Assembly (NCBI GenBank): GCA_001543015.1
Contig: LFLC01000043.1
Span: forward strand, 1 to 40,798
From: Nitrosopumilus sp. LS_AOA
GTDB lineage: Archaea; Thermoproteota; Nitrososphaeria; Nitrososphaerales; Nitrosopumilaceae
DNA length: 40,798 bases
Direction of reading: 5' to 3'
The notes under the pieces were generated by a model that searched no databases, was not told the origin of the DNA, and was given only the letters and a program-made list of their open reading frames with translations. Both the position numbers and the translations under genes were made by a program. How positions within the stretch are numbered: position 1 is the stretch's first letter; each line of letters starts with the position of its first letter. Of the stretch, positions 1 to 8,196 are shown piece after piece.

Positions 1-138
1 TAATATCTGCTGTCTGTGAGTATCTAACATCTGATGCAGATCAGTAAATGCATCTTCTATCTCATTTCTTAGCTGAACAAACAGAAGTTTAGAATATTGT
101 GCTGTATTAGCTGAAGGCGGGGAAATATTAGTTGCCAT
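1..138 (-). CDS. Partial hypothetical protein, N-terminal 46 residues
   Basis: This is an open frame on the minus strand that starts at ATG (136-138) and runs off the left edge of the window. The visible residues begin MATNISPPSANTAQYSKLLF and continue as a charged, probably helical or coiled-coil stretch rich in Glu, Gln, Asp and His. A TATA-like palindrome lies about 27 nt upstream of the ATG, which fits a leaderless transcript. I do not recognise the family and the C-terminal part is not visible. It sits head to head with the broken coiled-coil gene at 236-733 and may belong to the same accessory stretch. Confidence 0.55.
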   Translation of the reverse strand, partial: MATNISPPSANTAQYSKLLFVQLRNEIEDAFTDLHQMLDTHRQQIL

Positions 139-160
139 TACTATTGATATTAATACCTAT

Positions 161-170
161 TAGTATACTA
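161..170 (-). promoter_or_regulatory. TATA box of the partial minus-strand gene
   Basis: TAGTATACTA is a perfect palindrome centred 27.5 nt from the first base of the ATG at 138. That is the archaeal TATA-to-start distance when a transcript begins at the start codon. Being symmetric, it could also fire to the right, but no intact gene starts at the matching place. Confidence 0.4.
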
Positions 171-235
171 AGTATATGTAAATATCTAACTAATGAATGT
201 GTACTAGCGGGCTTCGCTTGCTCGTCTTCTGGGAG

Positions 236-733
236 GTTAAGGAAGTGTTTCGTTACCATCTTTCCCCCCTAATTCAGAAAATATCAACAAGAAGTCAGAA
301 AAGCTCGACAAGAACAAAAGGATCTGGAGGACAGATTTGGAAAGTAAAGTAATAGTATGTGGAGTGAACTTACTAGAGAAAGCAGAGAAACAGGAAAAGC
401 TCTTAGAGAAGTCAGCTAAGGAATTAGAGAGACGAAAAAAGAAAGCTGAACTGAAATTGAAAAAAACTGAAGCGGAGCAGTTAGATATCGAAGAGAAATA
501 TGCGTCTCTACAGGAAGAAGATGATAAGTGTTTCAAATATGAGCAAGGTAGCTAAAGAGGAACTAAATGAACTGCAAGCAGAACGCCAAAGAGATACACA
601 GAACATGATGGAAACAATTGGCCAGCTCAACCGCGAACTAGAGATGTTGAATTTAATCATGTCCCAGGGGGGTCATTGGGGTCAAATAATCCCCATCCTT
701 GAGATTGTTGATGTAAACTTAGATACAAATTAA
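236..733 (+). pseudogene. Frame-broken coiled-coil protein gene
   Basis: Coiled-coil-like translation (Glu, Lys, Gln, Arg and Leu rich) moves between reading frames here. Frame 3 carries [20 protein letters not shown] from about 279 to 338 and meets a stop at 345-347. Frame 1 carries [20 protein letters not shown] and more from about 400 to 525. Frame 2 carries [20 protein letters not shown] and more from about 545 to its stop at 731-733. The pieces read as one helical protein interrupted by at least two frameshifts and a stop. Composition is richer in G and C than the neighbours, which hints at acquired DNA. The alternative is two separate small coiled-coil proteins, at 337-555 and at 539-733 (ATG at 539). 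I do not recognise a family. Confidence 0.45.
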
Positions 734-734
734 C

Positions 735-790
735 GAATGGTTAGATTGAGTTATTTCTTAGGTGGGGGACATAAGAGTTTCTAACCATTC
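735..790. repeat. 10-bp perfect inverted repeat after the broken gene
   Basis: GAATGGTTAG (735-744) is exactly complementary to CTAACCATTC (781-790), with 36 nt between the arms. It begins two bases after the stop of the preceding frame. It could be a terminator-like hairpin or the trace of a mobile unit. No transposase is nearby. Confidence 0.5.
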
Positions 791-901
791 AGTACTATTT
801 TGATTGTTACATTCTTTAAAAAAATAATGAAACGTATTCCAAATTTGGAAAGAGTTTCAATATTCTTAAATGTAAATACTCAATTATGAACATGATTACA
901 T

Positions 902-1045
902 ATGAGCAAACGTGTTACAATCATGATTAATGAAGACTTGGATAAAAAACTAAGACTGCGTCAAGCAAAACTAATTTCACAAGAACAAACATCATATAGT
1001 TATTCTAGAGTTATTAATGATATTCTTCGCAAATCTTTGAAATAA
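902..1045 (+). CDS. Ribbon-helix-helix (CopG/Arc-type) small DNA-binding protein
   Basis: A 47-residue protein starting at ATG. The N-terminal strand reads MSKRVTIMINEDLDKKLRLR, the usual RHH pattern of a short beta strand (RVTIMI) followed by helix 1. Helix 2 follows after SYSYSRVINDILRKSLK. This is the typical length of a one-domain Arc/MetJ/CopG regulator. Such proteins dimerise and bind operator DNA, and many act as antitoxins or plasmid-copy regulators. No toxin gene is directly adjacent, so a regulator role is more likely; its target cannot be read from the sequence. It lies in the accessory-looking stretch left of cysS. Confidence 0.75.
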   Translation: MSKRVTIMINEDLDKKLRLRQAKLISQEQTSYSYSRVINDILRKSLK

Positions 1046-1073
1046 TTATACAAATAAATTTTCTATGTGATTT

Positions 1074-1172
1074 TCAACATACATCTTTTCCACAACTAGG
1101 ACAAATTTTTGCTTTGCAATATTCGCAACCGCATCCACTACATGCTTTAATTGAATCCAGTGGAAATACCAT
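1074..1172 (-). CDS. Tiny cysteine-rich (zinc-binding) protein, 32 aa
   Basis: A minus-strand ORF from ATG (1170-1172) to TGA. The protein starts MVFPLDSIKACSGCGCEYCK and ends AKICPSCGKDVC, giving seven cysteines as CxxCxC, C, CxxC and a terminal C in 32 residues. That spacing is hard to get by chance in AT-rich DNA and points to one or two zinc (or other metal) sites. The function is unknown. It lies downstream of two other tiny minus-strand genes (1239-1573) and may be cotranscribed with them. Confidence 0.6.
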   Translation of the reverse strand: MVFPLDSIKACSGCGCEYCKAKICPSCGKDVC

Positions 1173-1238
1173 AACCTGTATTACAAAATTTGTTTTTAAC
1201 TACAACAGAGGACGTTGAGCATAATCTGGTATGTCTAG

Positions 1239-1403
1239 TCACATTAATCTTGTATTTCTTAATTTTCGTCTATTTCGATAAATTATCAAATGATATGTGA
1301 TAATATTTTTGAGTTTATCCTCTACTGATAATTCATCATCAATACAAATTGAGAGAAAATCAAGATAGTCTTTATCATTAATTTTGATTTCTATTTTTCT
1401 CAA
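1239..1403 (-). CDS. Small basic hypothetical protein, 54 aa
   Basis: A minus-strand frame that begins at TTG (1401-1403) and ends at TGA (1239-1241). It starts LRKIEIKINDKDYLDFLSIC and finishes with a strongly basic tail (YRNRRKLRNTRLM). The TTG overlaps the stop of the upstream gene in a TTGA tetranucleotide, a common translational-coupling arrangement that supports both genes. An acidic-to-basic alpha/beta pattern suggests a small nucleic-acid-binding or regulatory protein, but that is inference. No family is recognised. Confidence 0.5.
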   Translation of the reverse strand: MRKIEIKINDKDYLDFLSICIDDELSVEDKLKNIITYHLIIYRNRRKLRNTRLM

Positions 1404-1573
1404 TTCATAACTCTAATCCTAATGGTGCAATCTTCTCTTGAAATCTGTATGGCATGATTAACACAAAATCTCATGATCTCTTTACAAAATGGTTTTTTAA
1501 GTCCTTCCTCAAAATGATAAAACATGACATGGGTGTATGCCTCTGTGTTACAATCTAGTATGTTGCAAATCAT
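1400..1573 (-). CDS. Small Cys/His-rich hypothetical protein, 57 aa
   Basis: A minus-strand ORF from ATG (1571-1573) to TGA (1400-1402). It starts MICNILDCNTEAYTHVMFYH and carries further Cys and His residues (PFCKEI, RFCVNHA, EDC). The C-x4-C at the start with the later C and C-x2-H would suit a treble-clef or zinc-ribbon fold. The next gene starts inside its stop codon (TTGA), so the two are probably translated together. No homologue is recognised. Confidence 0.55.
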   Translation of the reverse strand: MICNILDCNTEAYTHVMFYHFEEGLKKPFCKEIMRFCVNHAIQISREDCTIRIRVMN

Positions 1574-1617
1574 AAGAGAATAACTATCAAATATTGTATC
1601 TAAAAGACTAGGTTATT

Positions 1618-1758
1618 ATGAAAACTGAAAAAGAAATTGACGAATACAGAAAAGATATTGAATCTAGATTGGTAAAAACTGAATCAATGGATGCTATGAA
1701 ATATTATCAAGGTGTTCTTAGGGCGTTGGATTGGACCATAACTGGCACAGATGTTTAG
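1618..1758 (+). CDS. Small hypothetical protein, 46 aa
   Basis: A plus-strand ORF from ATG to TAG. It starts MKTEKEIDEYRKDIESRLVK and continues as a single charged helix, ending with a hydrophobic/aromatic turn (LRALDWTITGTDV). It converges on cysS, and the two stop codons share the tetranucleotide TTAG (1755-1758). The same arrangement recurs three more times in this window, which supports the gene being real. No family is recognised. Confidence 0.6.
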   Translation: MKTEKEIDEYRKDIESRLVKTESMDAMKYYQGVLRALDWTITGTDV

Positions 1759-3143
1759 CCAGATGATTTTATATTTTCTTTTTTCATCCAGGTGGTTTTT
1801 CCTTTATGATCAATTAATTCAATATTCATTTCACTAATTTTATCTCTAATTTCATCTGCTTTATCAAACTGCTTTTCTTTTCTGAATTGCTCTCTACTAC
1901 TAATCAGACTGTCTATCTCTTGTTTTTCATTTTCAGTTATTTTTGGAATAATTAATCCTAAAATTTCTAACATTCTTTCAAATTCACTTTTAATTATGTT
2001 GGCATCTTTACTACCTAGTTTTTCTTCAGCTGCTAATCTATTGGTCTCTTTTACTAGTTGAAAAAATGCAGATAGTGCTAGATGTGTATTAAAATCATCA
2101 TCTAACGCATTATCAAACTCTACTCCTATTTTTGAAACTAATTCTTTTACATCTTCGTTACTATCATCACTTACATGAATTAATTCGTAATAACATGTCT
2201 CTGCCTGCCTCCATTTTGTAACATTTTCTTTTAACATCTCTTCAGAGTAATCAATTACTTTGGAGTAATGTCCAGATAAACAAAATAATCTAATGATGTT
2301 AGGCCCCCAGTTATCTAAAACTTGTTTAATTGATTTTGTATTTCCTAATGATTTTGACATTTTTTCACCACTAATTGTTACCATCCCTACATGCATCCAG
2401 ATTTTTGCAAATTGTGAATCACTACATGCCTCTGATTGTGCTATTTCATTTTCATGATGAGGAAAAATTAGATCACGTCCGCCTCCATGAATATCAAAAT
2501 TTTCTCCAAGATATTTTACACTCATGGCCGAGCATTCAATGTGCCATCCTGGTCTACCTTTCCCCCATGGACTATCCCATGTAGGCTCAAAATCTGATAA
2601 TTTCCATACTGCAAAATCTAGTGGACTTTTCTTTGATTCATCTATCTCCACTCTTGCACCTGACTGTAATTCATCTATTTTCTTTTTTGATAATTTTCCA
2701 TAACCTGGAAATTTTGTTACCTCAAAGTATACTCCATTTTTTGATGCGTATGCCATATTTTTTTCAATTAATTTTTCAATTAATTTTATTATATCCTCAA
2801 TGTGTTCTGTTGCTTTTGGGTAATTTGTAGCACGTTTTACATTTAATCTATCAAAATCATCAAAGTAATTTTCAATATACCTGGTACTAATTATTTTAGC
2901 AGTTGTATTTTCTGTATTTGCACGATTAATTATTTTATCATCGACATCAGTGAAATTCTGAACAAATTCTATCTCTATTCCTTTACTCTCTAAATATTTC
3001 CTCAATACATCAAAAACTATGATTGTTCTTGCATGACCTATGTGTGATTCATCATAAACTGTAACACCACACAGGTAAATTCTAATTTTATTTGAAACAT
3101 CTAACTCTTGCTCTACATTTGATAATGTATCTTGAAGTTTCAT
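1755..3143 (-). CDS. cysS: Cysteinyl-tRNA synthetase
   Basis: This class I synthetase charges tRNA-Cys with cysteine in the cytosol. In the 462-residue protein the HIGH signature is at residues 34-37 (ESHIGHAR) and KMSKS at 261-265. The zinc ligands that recognise the cysteine thiol are visible as C25, C204, H229 and E233 (FPHHENE). Family length is about 460, so it is complete. Start is ATG at 3141-3143. It lies 2 nt downstream of nadE on the same strand, so the two are probably cotranscribed. Its stop overlaps the stop of the convergent 46-aa gene by 4 nt. Confidence 0.97.
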   Translation of the reverse strand: MKLQDTLSNVEQELDVSNKIRIYLCGVTVYDESHIGHARTIIVFDVLRKYLESKGIEIEFVQNFTDVDDKIINRANTENTTAKIISTRYIENYFDDFDRLNVKRATNYPKATEHIEDIIKLIEKLIEKNMAYASKNGVYFEVTKFPGYGKLSKKKIDELQSGARVEIDESKKSPLDFAVWKLSDFEPTWDSPWGKGRPGWHIECSAMSVKYLGENFDIHGGGRDLIFPHHENEIAQSEACSDSQFAKIWMHVGMVTISGEKMSKSLGNTKSIKQVLDNWGPNIIRLFCLSGHYSKVIDYSEEMLKENVTKWRQAETCYYELIHVSDDSNEDVKELVSKIGVEFDNALDDDFNTHLALSAFFQLVKETNRLAAEEKLGSKDANIIKSEFERMLEILGLIIPKITENEKQEIDSLISSREQFRKEKQFDKADEIRDKISEMNIELIDHKGKTTWMKKENIKSSG

Positions 3144-3145
3144 TA

Positions 3146-3937
3146 TTAATTAATTTCCGGTTTTTGTGCCACTAATCTTTTATGTTCACTGTTTAAAATT
3201 AATATCTGTATTTTTTGAATAGTTAATTTATCTATTAGTGTGACTTTTTCAGTTTCTTCTGCAGATAGATTTTTTTCATACATACAATATAACACAGAGT
3301 CTATCTCTTCATATGATATTCCCAATTCATTTTCTGCTTCATGCTCTTTCCACAAGTGAGGGCTACTTTTTTTAGATATCACATTATCTGGAACTCCTAA
3401 ATATTTTGCAATTGCCCTTACCTGCAGTTTGTATAGTGAAATAATTGGTGTAATATCTGATGCACCATCTCCATGTTTTGTAAAATACCCTATCATGAAT
3501 TCACTTTTATCACTTGATCCTAAAACGAGATACTTTTTGGCATTTGCATAATAGTACAAAATATTTGTTCTAATTCTTGCTCGTAAATTCCCTTTAGATT
3601 TTTCATTTGGTTCTAAATACATTGAATATTCTTTTACAATTGGATTGATATCAACTAGTTTGTATTCAATTCCTGTAAGTGAAATCATTTTCATGGCATC
3701 TTCTGTTTCTGATTTTGGTGTAATTTCAGTATCTGGCATAATTATTGCAACTGTTTTTTCTTTTAGTTTATTTTTGCAGATATAAGCTAAAACTGCTGAA
3801 TCAATACCGCCACTTAATCCTAAAATGACTCCTTTTGAATGCGTTTCATCAATTTTATCTAATAGATATTTTTCAATTGATTCGCTGATTTTAGAATAAT
3901 CTTGATTTTGAATTTCATTGAGAATGTCTTGATTCAA
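3146..3937 (-). CDS. nadE: NH3-dependent NAD+ synthetase
   Basis: The enzyme adenylates nicotinic acid adenine dinucleotide and amidates it with ammonia to give NAD+, the last step of NAD synthesis. The PP-loop SGGIDS is at residues 42-47. Further family blocks are GSSDKSEFMIGYFTKHGDGA and the K(S)SPHLW region. At 263 aa it has only the synthetase domain and no nitrilase-like glutaminase, so free ammonia should be the nitrogen donor, which fits an ammonia oxidiser. The start is a TTG (3935-3937). It is the first gene of a probable nadE-cysS pair. Confidence 0.95.
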   Translation of the reverse strand: MNQDILNEIQNQDYSKISESIEKYLLDKIDETHSKGVILGLSGGIDSAVLAYICKNKLKEKTVAIIMPDTEITPKSETEDAMKMISLTGIEYKLVDINPIVKEYSMYLEPNEKSKGNLRARIRTNILYYYANAKKYLVLGSSDKSEFMIGYFTKHGDGASDITPIISLYKLQVRAIAKYLGVPDNVISKKSSPHLWKEHEAENELGISYEEIDSVLYCMYEKNLSAEETEKVTLIDKLTIQKIQILILNSEHKRLVAQKPEIN

Positions 3938-3995
3938 TTATTTCTTTTCAGAAATCTAAGAATAAAAATTATGCCTAATCTAAAATTTATAATTT

Positions 3996-4298
3996 CTAAA
4001 TATCTACGTAAATACCGTCATCTCTTGTTTCAACTGAGTATGTTTCAAGTTTTACGTCTTTGAGATAATCCATTAGTTGTCCTGTTTTGATGTTATAGTG
4101 CCAAAAATGTAATGGGCACTCTACAATATCCCCCTCTAGTTTGCCTGGTGCAATTGAACCATCTTGATGAACACATAGATCATCTATTGCATGATATCCA
4201 TCTTGGTTAAATATTGCAATCTGTTTTTTGTCAATTTTGAAGGCTTTACCTTTACCTTCTCCAATTTCTCCCTTTTCTGCAATCTTTTTCCAGGCCAT
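3996..4298 (-). CDS. Rieske-type [2Fe-2S] ferredoxin
   Basis: A 100-residue single-domain Rieske protein. The cluster ligands are C42-x-H44 (CVHQDG) and C61-x2-H64 (CPLHFWHYN), spaced as in NirD and in ferredoxin components of ring-hydroxylating dioxygenases. There is no signal peptide or membrane anchor, so it is a soluble cytoplasmic electron carrier rather than a bc1-type Rieske subunit. Its partner cannot be identified here; no oxygenase is adjacent. It diverges from the S-adenosylhomocysteinase gene across 75 bp that hold a promoter for each direction. Confidence 0.9.
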   Translation of the reverse strand: MAWKKIAEKGEIGEGKGKAFKIDKKQIAIFNQDGYHAIDDLCVHQDGSIAPGKLEGDIVECPLHFWHYNIKTGQLMDYLKDVKLETYSVETRDDGIYVDI

Positions 4299-4320
4299 TA
4301 ATTTGGTGAATTCTTTGTCA

Positions 4321-4352
4321 TTTATTTACATTCGCATGATAGGATTTTATAG
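4321..4352. promoter_or_regulatory. Divergent TATA boxes, Rieske gene / SAH hydrolase
   Basis: TTTTATAG at 4345-4352 is centred 25.5 nt before the TTG start of the SAH hydrolase gene. On the other strand TGTAAATAAA (4330-4321) is centred about 27 nt before the ATG of the Rieske gene. Both spacings fit leaderless archaeal transcripts, and they decide the TTG start of the hydrolase gene. Confidence 0.5.
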
Positions 4353-4373
4353 CCTAAATCAAGGTGTGATTTA

Positions 4374-5615
4374 TTGAGTAAAGTAAAATCTAGTCCAAAA
4401 TTGATCAAAGATGGTAAACTATCTTATGAATGGGCAAGATCTCATATGCAAATTTTAGATAATACCATTAATCGTTTTAAAAAATCAAAACCTCTCAAAG
4501 GCATTACTATAGGATTCTGTTTACACATTACAAAAGAGACTTCAGTTTTACTAATGGGTGCAAAAGAATTAGGAGCAACTGTTGCATGTTGTGGTGGAAA
4601 TCCATTAACAACACAAGATGATATTGCTGCATTTTTAGTATCTAAAGGAATTCATGTTTATTCTTGGTATGGACAATCAGTCAAAGATTATGATTGGTGT
4701 ATTGACCAAGTACTAAAACACAAACCAAGTATTCTAACTGATGATGGAGCAGATATGAACATCAAAGCTCATTTTGATAAAAGATTCATGGACATGAAAG
4801 TTTTAGGTGCTACAGAAGAGACTACTGCAGGTGTTACTAGAATTAGAGCTGTAGAAAATCAAGGTAAACTTCGCTATCCTGTAATTTTAGTTAATGAAGC
4901 ATACACAAAACACATGTTTGATAATCGATACGGAACAGGACAAAGTACCATTGATGGATATTTGCGTGCAATGAATCTGCTTATGGCATCAAAACGTGTT
5001 GTCGTTGTTGGATATGGTTGGGTTGGACGTGGTGTAGCATCAAGATGTAGTGGAATGGGCTCAAAAGTTATAGTTACTGAAATAGATCCTATCAAAGCAC
5101 TAGAAGCTCACATGGATGGTTTTGAAGTAATGCCAATGTCACAAGCAGCAAAAATTGGTCAGATTTTTGTTACCTGTACTGGGATGACTAGTGTAATTAG
5201 AAAAGAACACATTTTGACAATGAGGGATGGTGCAATACTTGGAAATGTTGGTCACTTTGATGTAGAAATTGATAGCAAATTCTTGTTAAAGCAATCAAAA
5301 TCTGTTAAACGAGTAAGACCTGCATTAGATGAATGTATTTTGAAAAATGGAAAGAAAATTTATCTTATCGGTGAGGGCCGTCTTGCAAATCTTGTTGCAG
5401 CAGAAGGTCATCCTCCAGAAGTTATGGCACAATCATTTTCAAACCAAATCTTATCTGTGTTGTATATTTTAAAGAACCATAAGACCATGGAAAATAAAAT
5501 TATTGATGTTCCAAAAGAAATTGATATTCAAATAGCAGTTGATGCATTAAAGGCAATGGAAGTTAAAATTGATAAACTTACTCCAGAACAAGTCAAATAC
5601 GCAAGCAACTGGTAA
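4374..5615 (+). CDS. ahcY: S-adenosylhomocysteinase (SAH hydrolase)
   Basis: It splits S-adenosylhomocysteine into adenosine and homocysteine, relieving product inhibition of methyltransferases. The 413-residue protein has the N-terminal substrate region with TKETSVLL and GATVACCGGNPLTTQDD, then TDDGADM and GATEETTAGV. The NAD-binding Rossmann segment is VVVGYGWVGRGVASRCSGMG, and the C-terminal part carries GHFDVEID and LAAEGHPPEVM. The length is typical of archaeal forms. TTG start, supported by a TATA box 25.5 nt upstream. metG follows 38 nt downstream, so a methionine-cycle transcript is plausible. Confidence 0.96.
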   Translation: MSKVKSSPKLIKDGKLSYEWARSHMQILDNTINRFKKSKPLKGITIGFCLHITKETSVLLMGAKELGATVACCGGNPLTTQDDIAAFLVSKGIHVYSWYGQSVKDYDWCIDQVLKHKPSILTDDGADMNIKAHFDKRFMDMKVLGATEETTAGVTRIRAVENQGKLRYPVILVNEAYTKHMFDNRYGTGQSTIDGYLRAMNLLMASKRVVVVGYGWVGRGVASRCSGMGSKVIVTEIDPIKALEAHMDGFEVMPMSQAAKIGQIFVTCTGMTSVIRKEHILTMRDGAILGNVGHFDVEIDSKFLLKQSKSVKRVRPALDECILKNGKKIYLIGEGRLANLVAAEGHPPEVMAQSFSNQILSVLYILKNHKTMENKIIDVPKEIDIQIAVDALKAMEVKIDKLTPEQVKYASNW

Positions 5616-5653
5616 AACTTCTTAACCTAAACATTACTCTTGAGAAATATCTG

Positions 5654-7312
5654 ATGAACAAAAAAGCTATCATTACAAGTGCTTTACCATATGCAAATGG
5701 TGAAATTCATTTAGGACATGTTGCATCTACGTATCTTCCAGCAGATGTTACTACTAGATTTTTGAAACAAAATGGAGTTGAGGCATACTATGTTTGTGCA
5801 TCTGATGATTATGGAACACCAATTCTAATTCAATCTGAAAAAGAGGGAAAAACTCCTGCTGAATATGTCGCTCATTGGAATAAACGAGATTATGATGATT
5901 TTACTGCATTTAACATTGATTTTGATTATTTTTACAAGACTAGTTCTACAGAAAATATTGAATTTGTTCAAGATGTTTTCAAAAAATTAAATGATGCTGG
6001 CCATATTTACGAAAAAGAAATAATTCAATTTTATTGCAATAATGACAAGAAATTCTTGCCTGATAGATATGTCAAAGGAATTTGTCCCTACTGTAAGGCT
6101 GAAGATCAATACTCTGATCTTTGTGAGAGTTGTGGTCGTGTCCCTGAAGAAATAACTGATCCTAAATGTTCATTATGTGGTCAAACGCCAACCAAAGAAA
6201 AAACAAATCACTATTTCTTCAAACTCAAAAATTTTGAAGATTCTTTATCTAAATGGCTAGATGAAAACAAAAATCTTCAAAAAGATGTTAAAAAATATGT
6301 TCAAAATTGGATTAAATCTGGTTTAATTGATTGGGATATCACTCGAGATATTTCTTGGGGTGTTCCAGTTCCTTTAGATGCTGCAAATGGTAAAGTATTC
6401 TATGGTTGGTTTGATAACCATTTAGCATACATTTCAACTGCAATAAAATTTCTAAATGAAAAAGGAATTGATGGAAAGGAATTTTGGAATTCATCTGATG
6501 TTTATCATTTTATTGGCAAAGATATTGTGTATCATCATTTTCTTTTCTTACCTGCAATGCGACTTGGAATAAATAATGAATACAAATTACCTGATTACAT
6601 CCCAACAAGAGGACATCTAACTCTACAAGGAAAGAAAATCTCTAAAAGCAGGAATTGGTATATTGGATTAAAACAATTCTTGGAGTATTACCGTACAGAT
6701 TATCTTAGATTTTATCTTGTATCAATTAATCCATATTCTCAAGATGATTTGAATTTTGATTGGGATGATTTCTCTACTCGAATAAATTCTGAACTAATTG
6801 GGAATCTTGGAAATTTTGTTAATCGAGCATTGGCATTTACAAAAAAAACATTTGATGGGAAAATTCCTGAAACTGAAACATTTGATGAAAAAGATTCTGA
6901 AGCAGAACAAAAAATAAAAAATCTTGCTACTGATGTTGGTTCACTAATGGAGCAAAATCATCTTGATAGAGCATTGAAAAAAATTATGGAATTTTCTTCA
7001 TTTTTTAATCAATATTTTCAGCACAAAGAACCTTGGAAAAATGGTCCTGGAACTACAAATTGTGTATTTCTTTCTGTTAACGCTGTTAGGAGTTTGGCTA
7101 TTGCAATTTTTTCATTTATGCCTGAATCTGCACAAAAAATATGGAATCAAGTAGGATTGGATGGAAATGTAAGTAAATTATCTTGGACTGAAATGTCTGA
7201 TTTGGGAATATCATCTGGTCATATTTTAGGTGATGTATCTCCTTTGTTTGCTAGAGTTGAAACAGCAGATATTGAAAATCATAAAAAACAACTAGGACCA
7301 TCATCACATTAA
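5654..7312 (+). CDS. metG: Methionyl-tRNA synthetase
   Basis: Class I synthetase for methionine, 552 residues. HLGH is at 19-22 (GEIHLGHVAS) and the KMSKS-type loop is KISKS at 328-332. The zinc knuckle in the connective peptide holds three Cys pairs, C144/C147, C157/C160 and C172/C175. After the anticodon-binding helical domain the protein stops, without the EMAP/Trbp111-like C-terminal tRNA-binding domain found in many longer MetRS. It follows ahcY at 38 nt. Confidence 0.96.
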   Translation: MNKKAIITSALPYANGEIHLGHVASTYLPADVTTRFLKQNGVEAYYVCASDDYGTPILIQSEKEGKTPAEYVAHWNKRDYDDFTAFNIDFDYFYKTSSTENIEFVQDVFKKLNDAGHIYEKEIIQFYCNNDKKFLPDRYVKGICPYCKAEDQYSDLCESCGRVPEEITDPKCSLCGQTPTKEKTNHYFFKLKNFEDSLSKWLDENKNLQKDVKKYVQNWIKSGLIDWDITRDISWGVPVPLDAANGKVFYGWFDNHLAYISTAIKFLNEKGIDGKEFWNSSDVYHFIGKDIVYHHFLFLPAMRLGINNEYKLPDYIPTRGHLTLQGKKISKSRNWYIGLKQFLEYYRTDYLRFYLVSINPYSQDDLNFDWDDFSTRINSELIGNLGNFVNRALAFTKKTFDGKIPETETFDEKDSEAEQKIKNLATDVGSLMEQNHLDRALKKIMEFSSFFNQYFQHKEPWKNGPGTTNCVFLSVNAVRSLAIAIFSFMPESAQKIWNQVGLDGNVSKLSWTEMSDLGISSGHILGDVSPLFARVETADIENHKKQLGPSSH

Positions 7313-7391
7313 TCTTAAATCAACATTAAACTTCATTTTAAAATAACTACATTTGAATACTAGATTAATTTAAAAAAAACTGAGAAAATTA

Positions 7392-8057
7392 ATGAATAAA
7401 ATTCTATTAACTGGAATTGGTGCTTTATTATTAGTTAGTTTTAGTTTTTCATTAAGTATTTTTGCTGAAGAACTCTCATCTTCAGAATCTGTTGGACACT
7501 CTGCTGATGATGCATATTATCTTGAAATGATAATTGGTATTGCTCACTGGTTTACTGGTATAGGTACTGTTGTATTGGCAGTTGCCCTCATTAGGACATT
7601 CAAGCATATGGAGGCTGTAACCAAAATGACATCAATTGAAACCGAATATCGTTTAAGACCTTGGATTGGACCTTCTGGCTCTATTACCAAAATGGAAAAA
7701 TCAATTAGTGATGATTGCCAGTTTGAAATTACAATAAAAAATTATGGTGAAATACCTGCAAAAGGTGTAACTGCAAAATTTGTAAAAAGTAATGAACCAC
7801 TTTCTCGTAAATCATTTCAGTCAAGTGATGTTATCTCTTATGAATTGGGCCCTGTAATGCCCACTATGGAGAAACATTATTGGTTTTTCATTAATTCTGA
7901 TGAATGGAAAAAAGCTGATTCTGGTTCAGAACCTCTTTTCACAGGATTGTATTTTGAATATGATGTTACAGGAAAGAAATCAGGGTATGGAATGCTGAGT
8001 GAATATAATCATACATCAAAGAATTTTGTTCACAAAGAAATGTGGATTGACCAATAA
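7392..8057 (+). CDS. Membrane protein of unknown function, 221 aa
   Basis: The N-terminus is a hydrophobic segment (residues 3-24, ILLTGIGALLLVSFSFSLSI) that works as signal peptide or first membrane helix. A second membrane helix covers about 46-68 (IIGIAHWFTGIGTVVLAVAL). From about 85 onwards there is a soluble beta-rich domain with FEITIKNYGEIPAKGVTAKF, resembling extracellular or periplasm-facing beta-sandwich domains in proteins with paired N-terminal helices. No catalytic motif is visible. It is flanked by 79 bp from metG and appears monocistronic. I do not recognise a named family. Confidence 0.75.
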   Translation: MNKILLTGIGALLLVSFSFSLSIFAEELSSSESVGHSADDAYYLEMIIGIAHWFTGIGTVVLAVALIRTFKHMEAVTKMTSIETEYRLRPWIGPSGSITKMEKSISDDCQFEITIKNYGEIPAKGVTAKFVKSNEPLSRKSFQSSDVISYELGPVMPTMEKHYWFFINSDEWKKADSGSEPLFTGLYFEYDVTGKKSGYGMLSEYNHTSKNFVHKEMWIDQ

Positions 8058-8122
8058 TTTGAAAAAATGTATGTTCTAAATTACACACATTTACCTATAT
8101 TTACAAAAAACAATCATTACGT

Positions 8123-8194
8123 ATGAGTAAAGTTGAAATCCCACATTATATGACTGAAGAAACTTCTATCAGTACTACTGATGATATTGGTTAG
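8123..8194 (+). CDS. Possible 23-aa micro-ORF
   Basis: ATG to TAG encodes MSKVEIPHYMTEETSISTTD and three more residues. It stops 2 nt before the stop of the convergent cyclase-like gene, the close tail-to-tail packing seen for genuine genes in this window. It could equally be a chance frame; there is no motif. Confidence 0.25.
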   Translation: MSKVEIPHYMTEETSISTTDDIG

Positions 8195-8196
8195 TA

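Noticed and set aside
199-234. Short GC-rich hairpin-like stretch (AGCGGGC-TTC-GCTTGCT)
   Set aside because: The stem needs two G-U pairs and there is no U-run; too weak for a terminator or small RNA call.
2375-2830. Two plus-strand frames within cysS
   Set aside because: They are antisense shadows of a clear synthetase with intact motifs.
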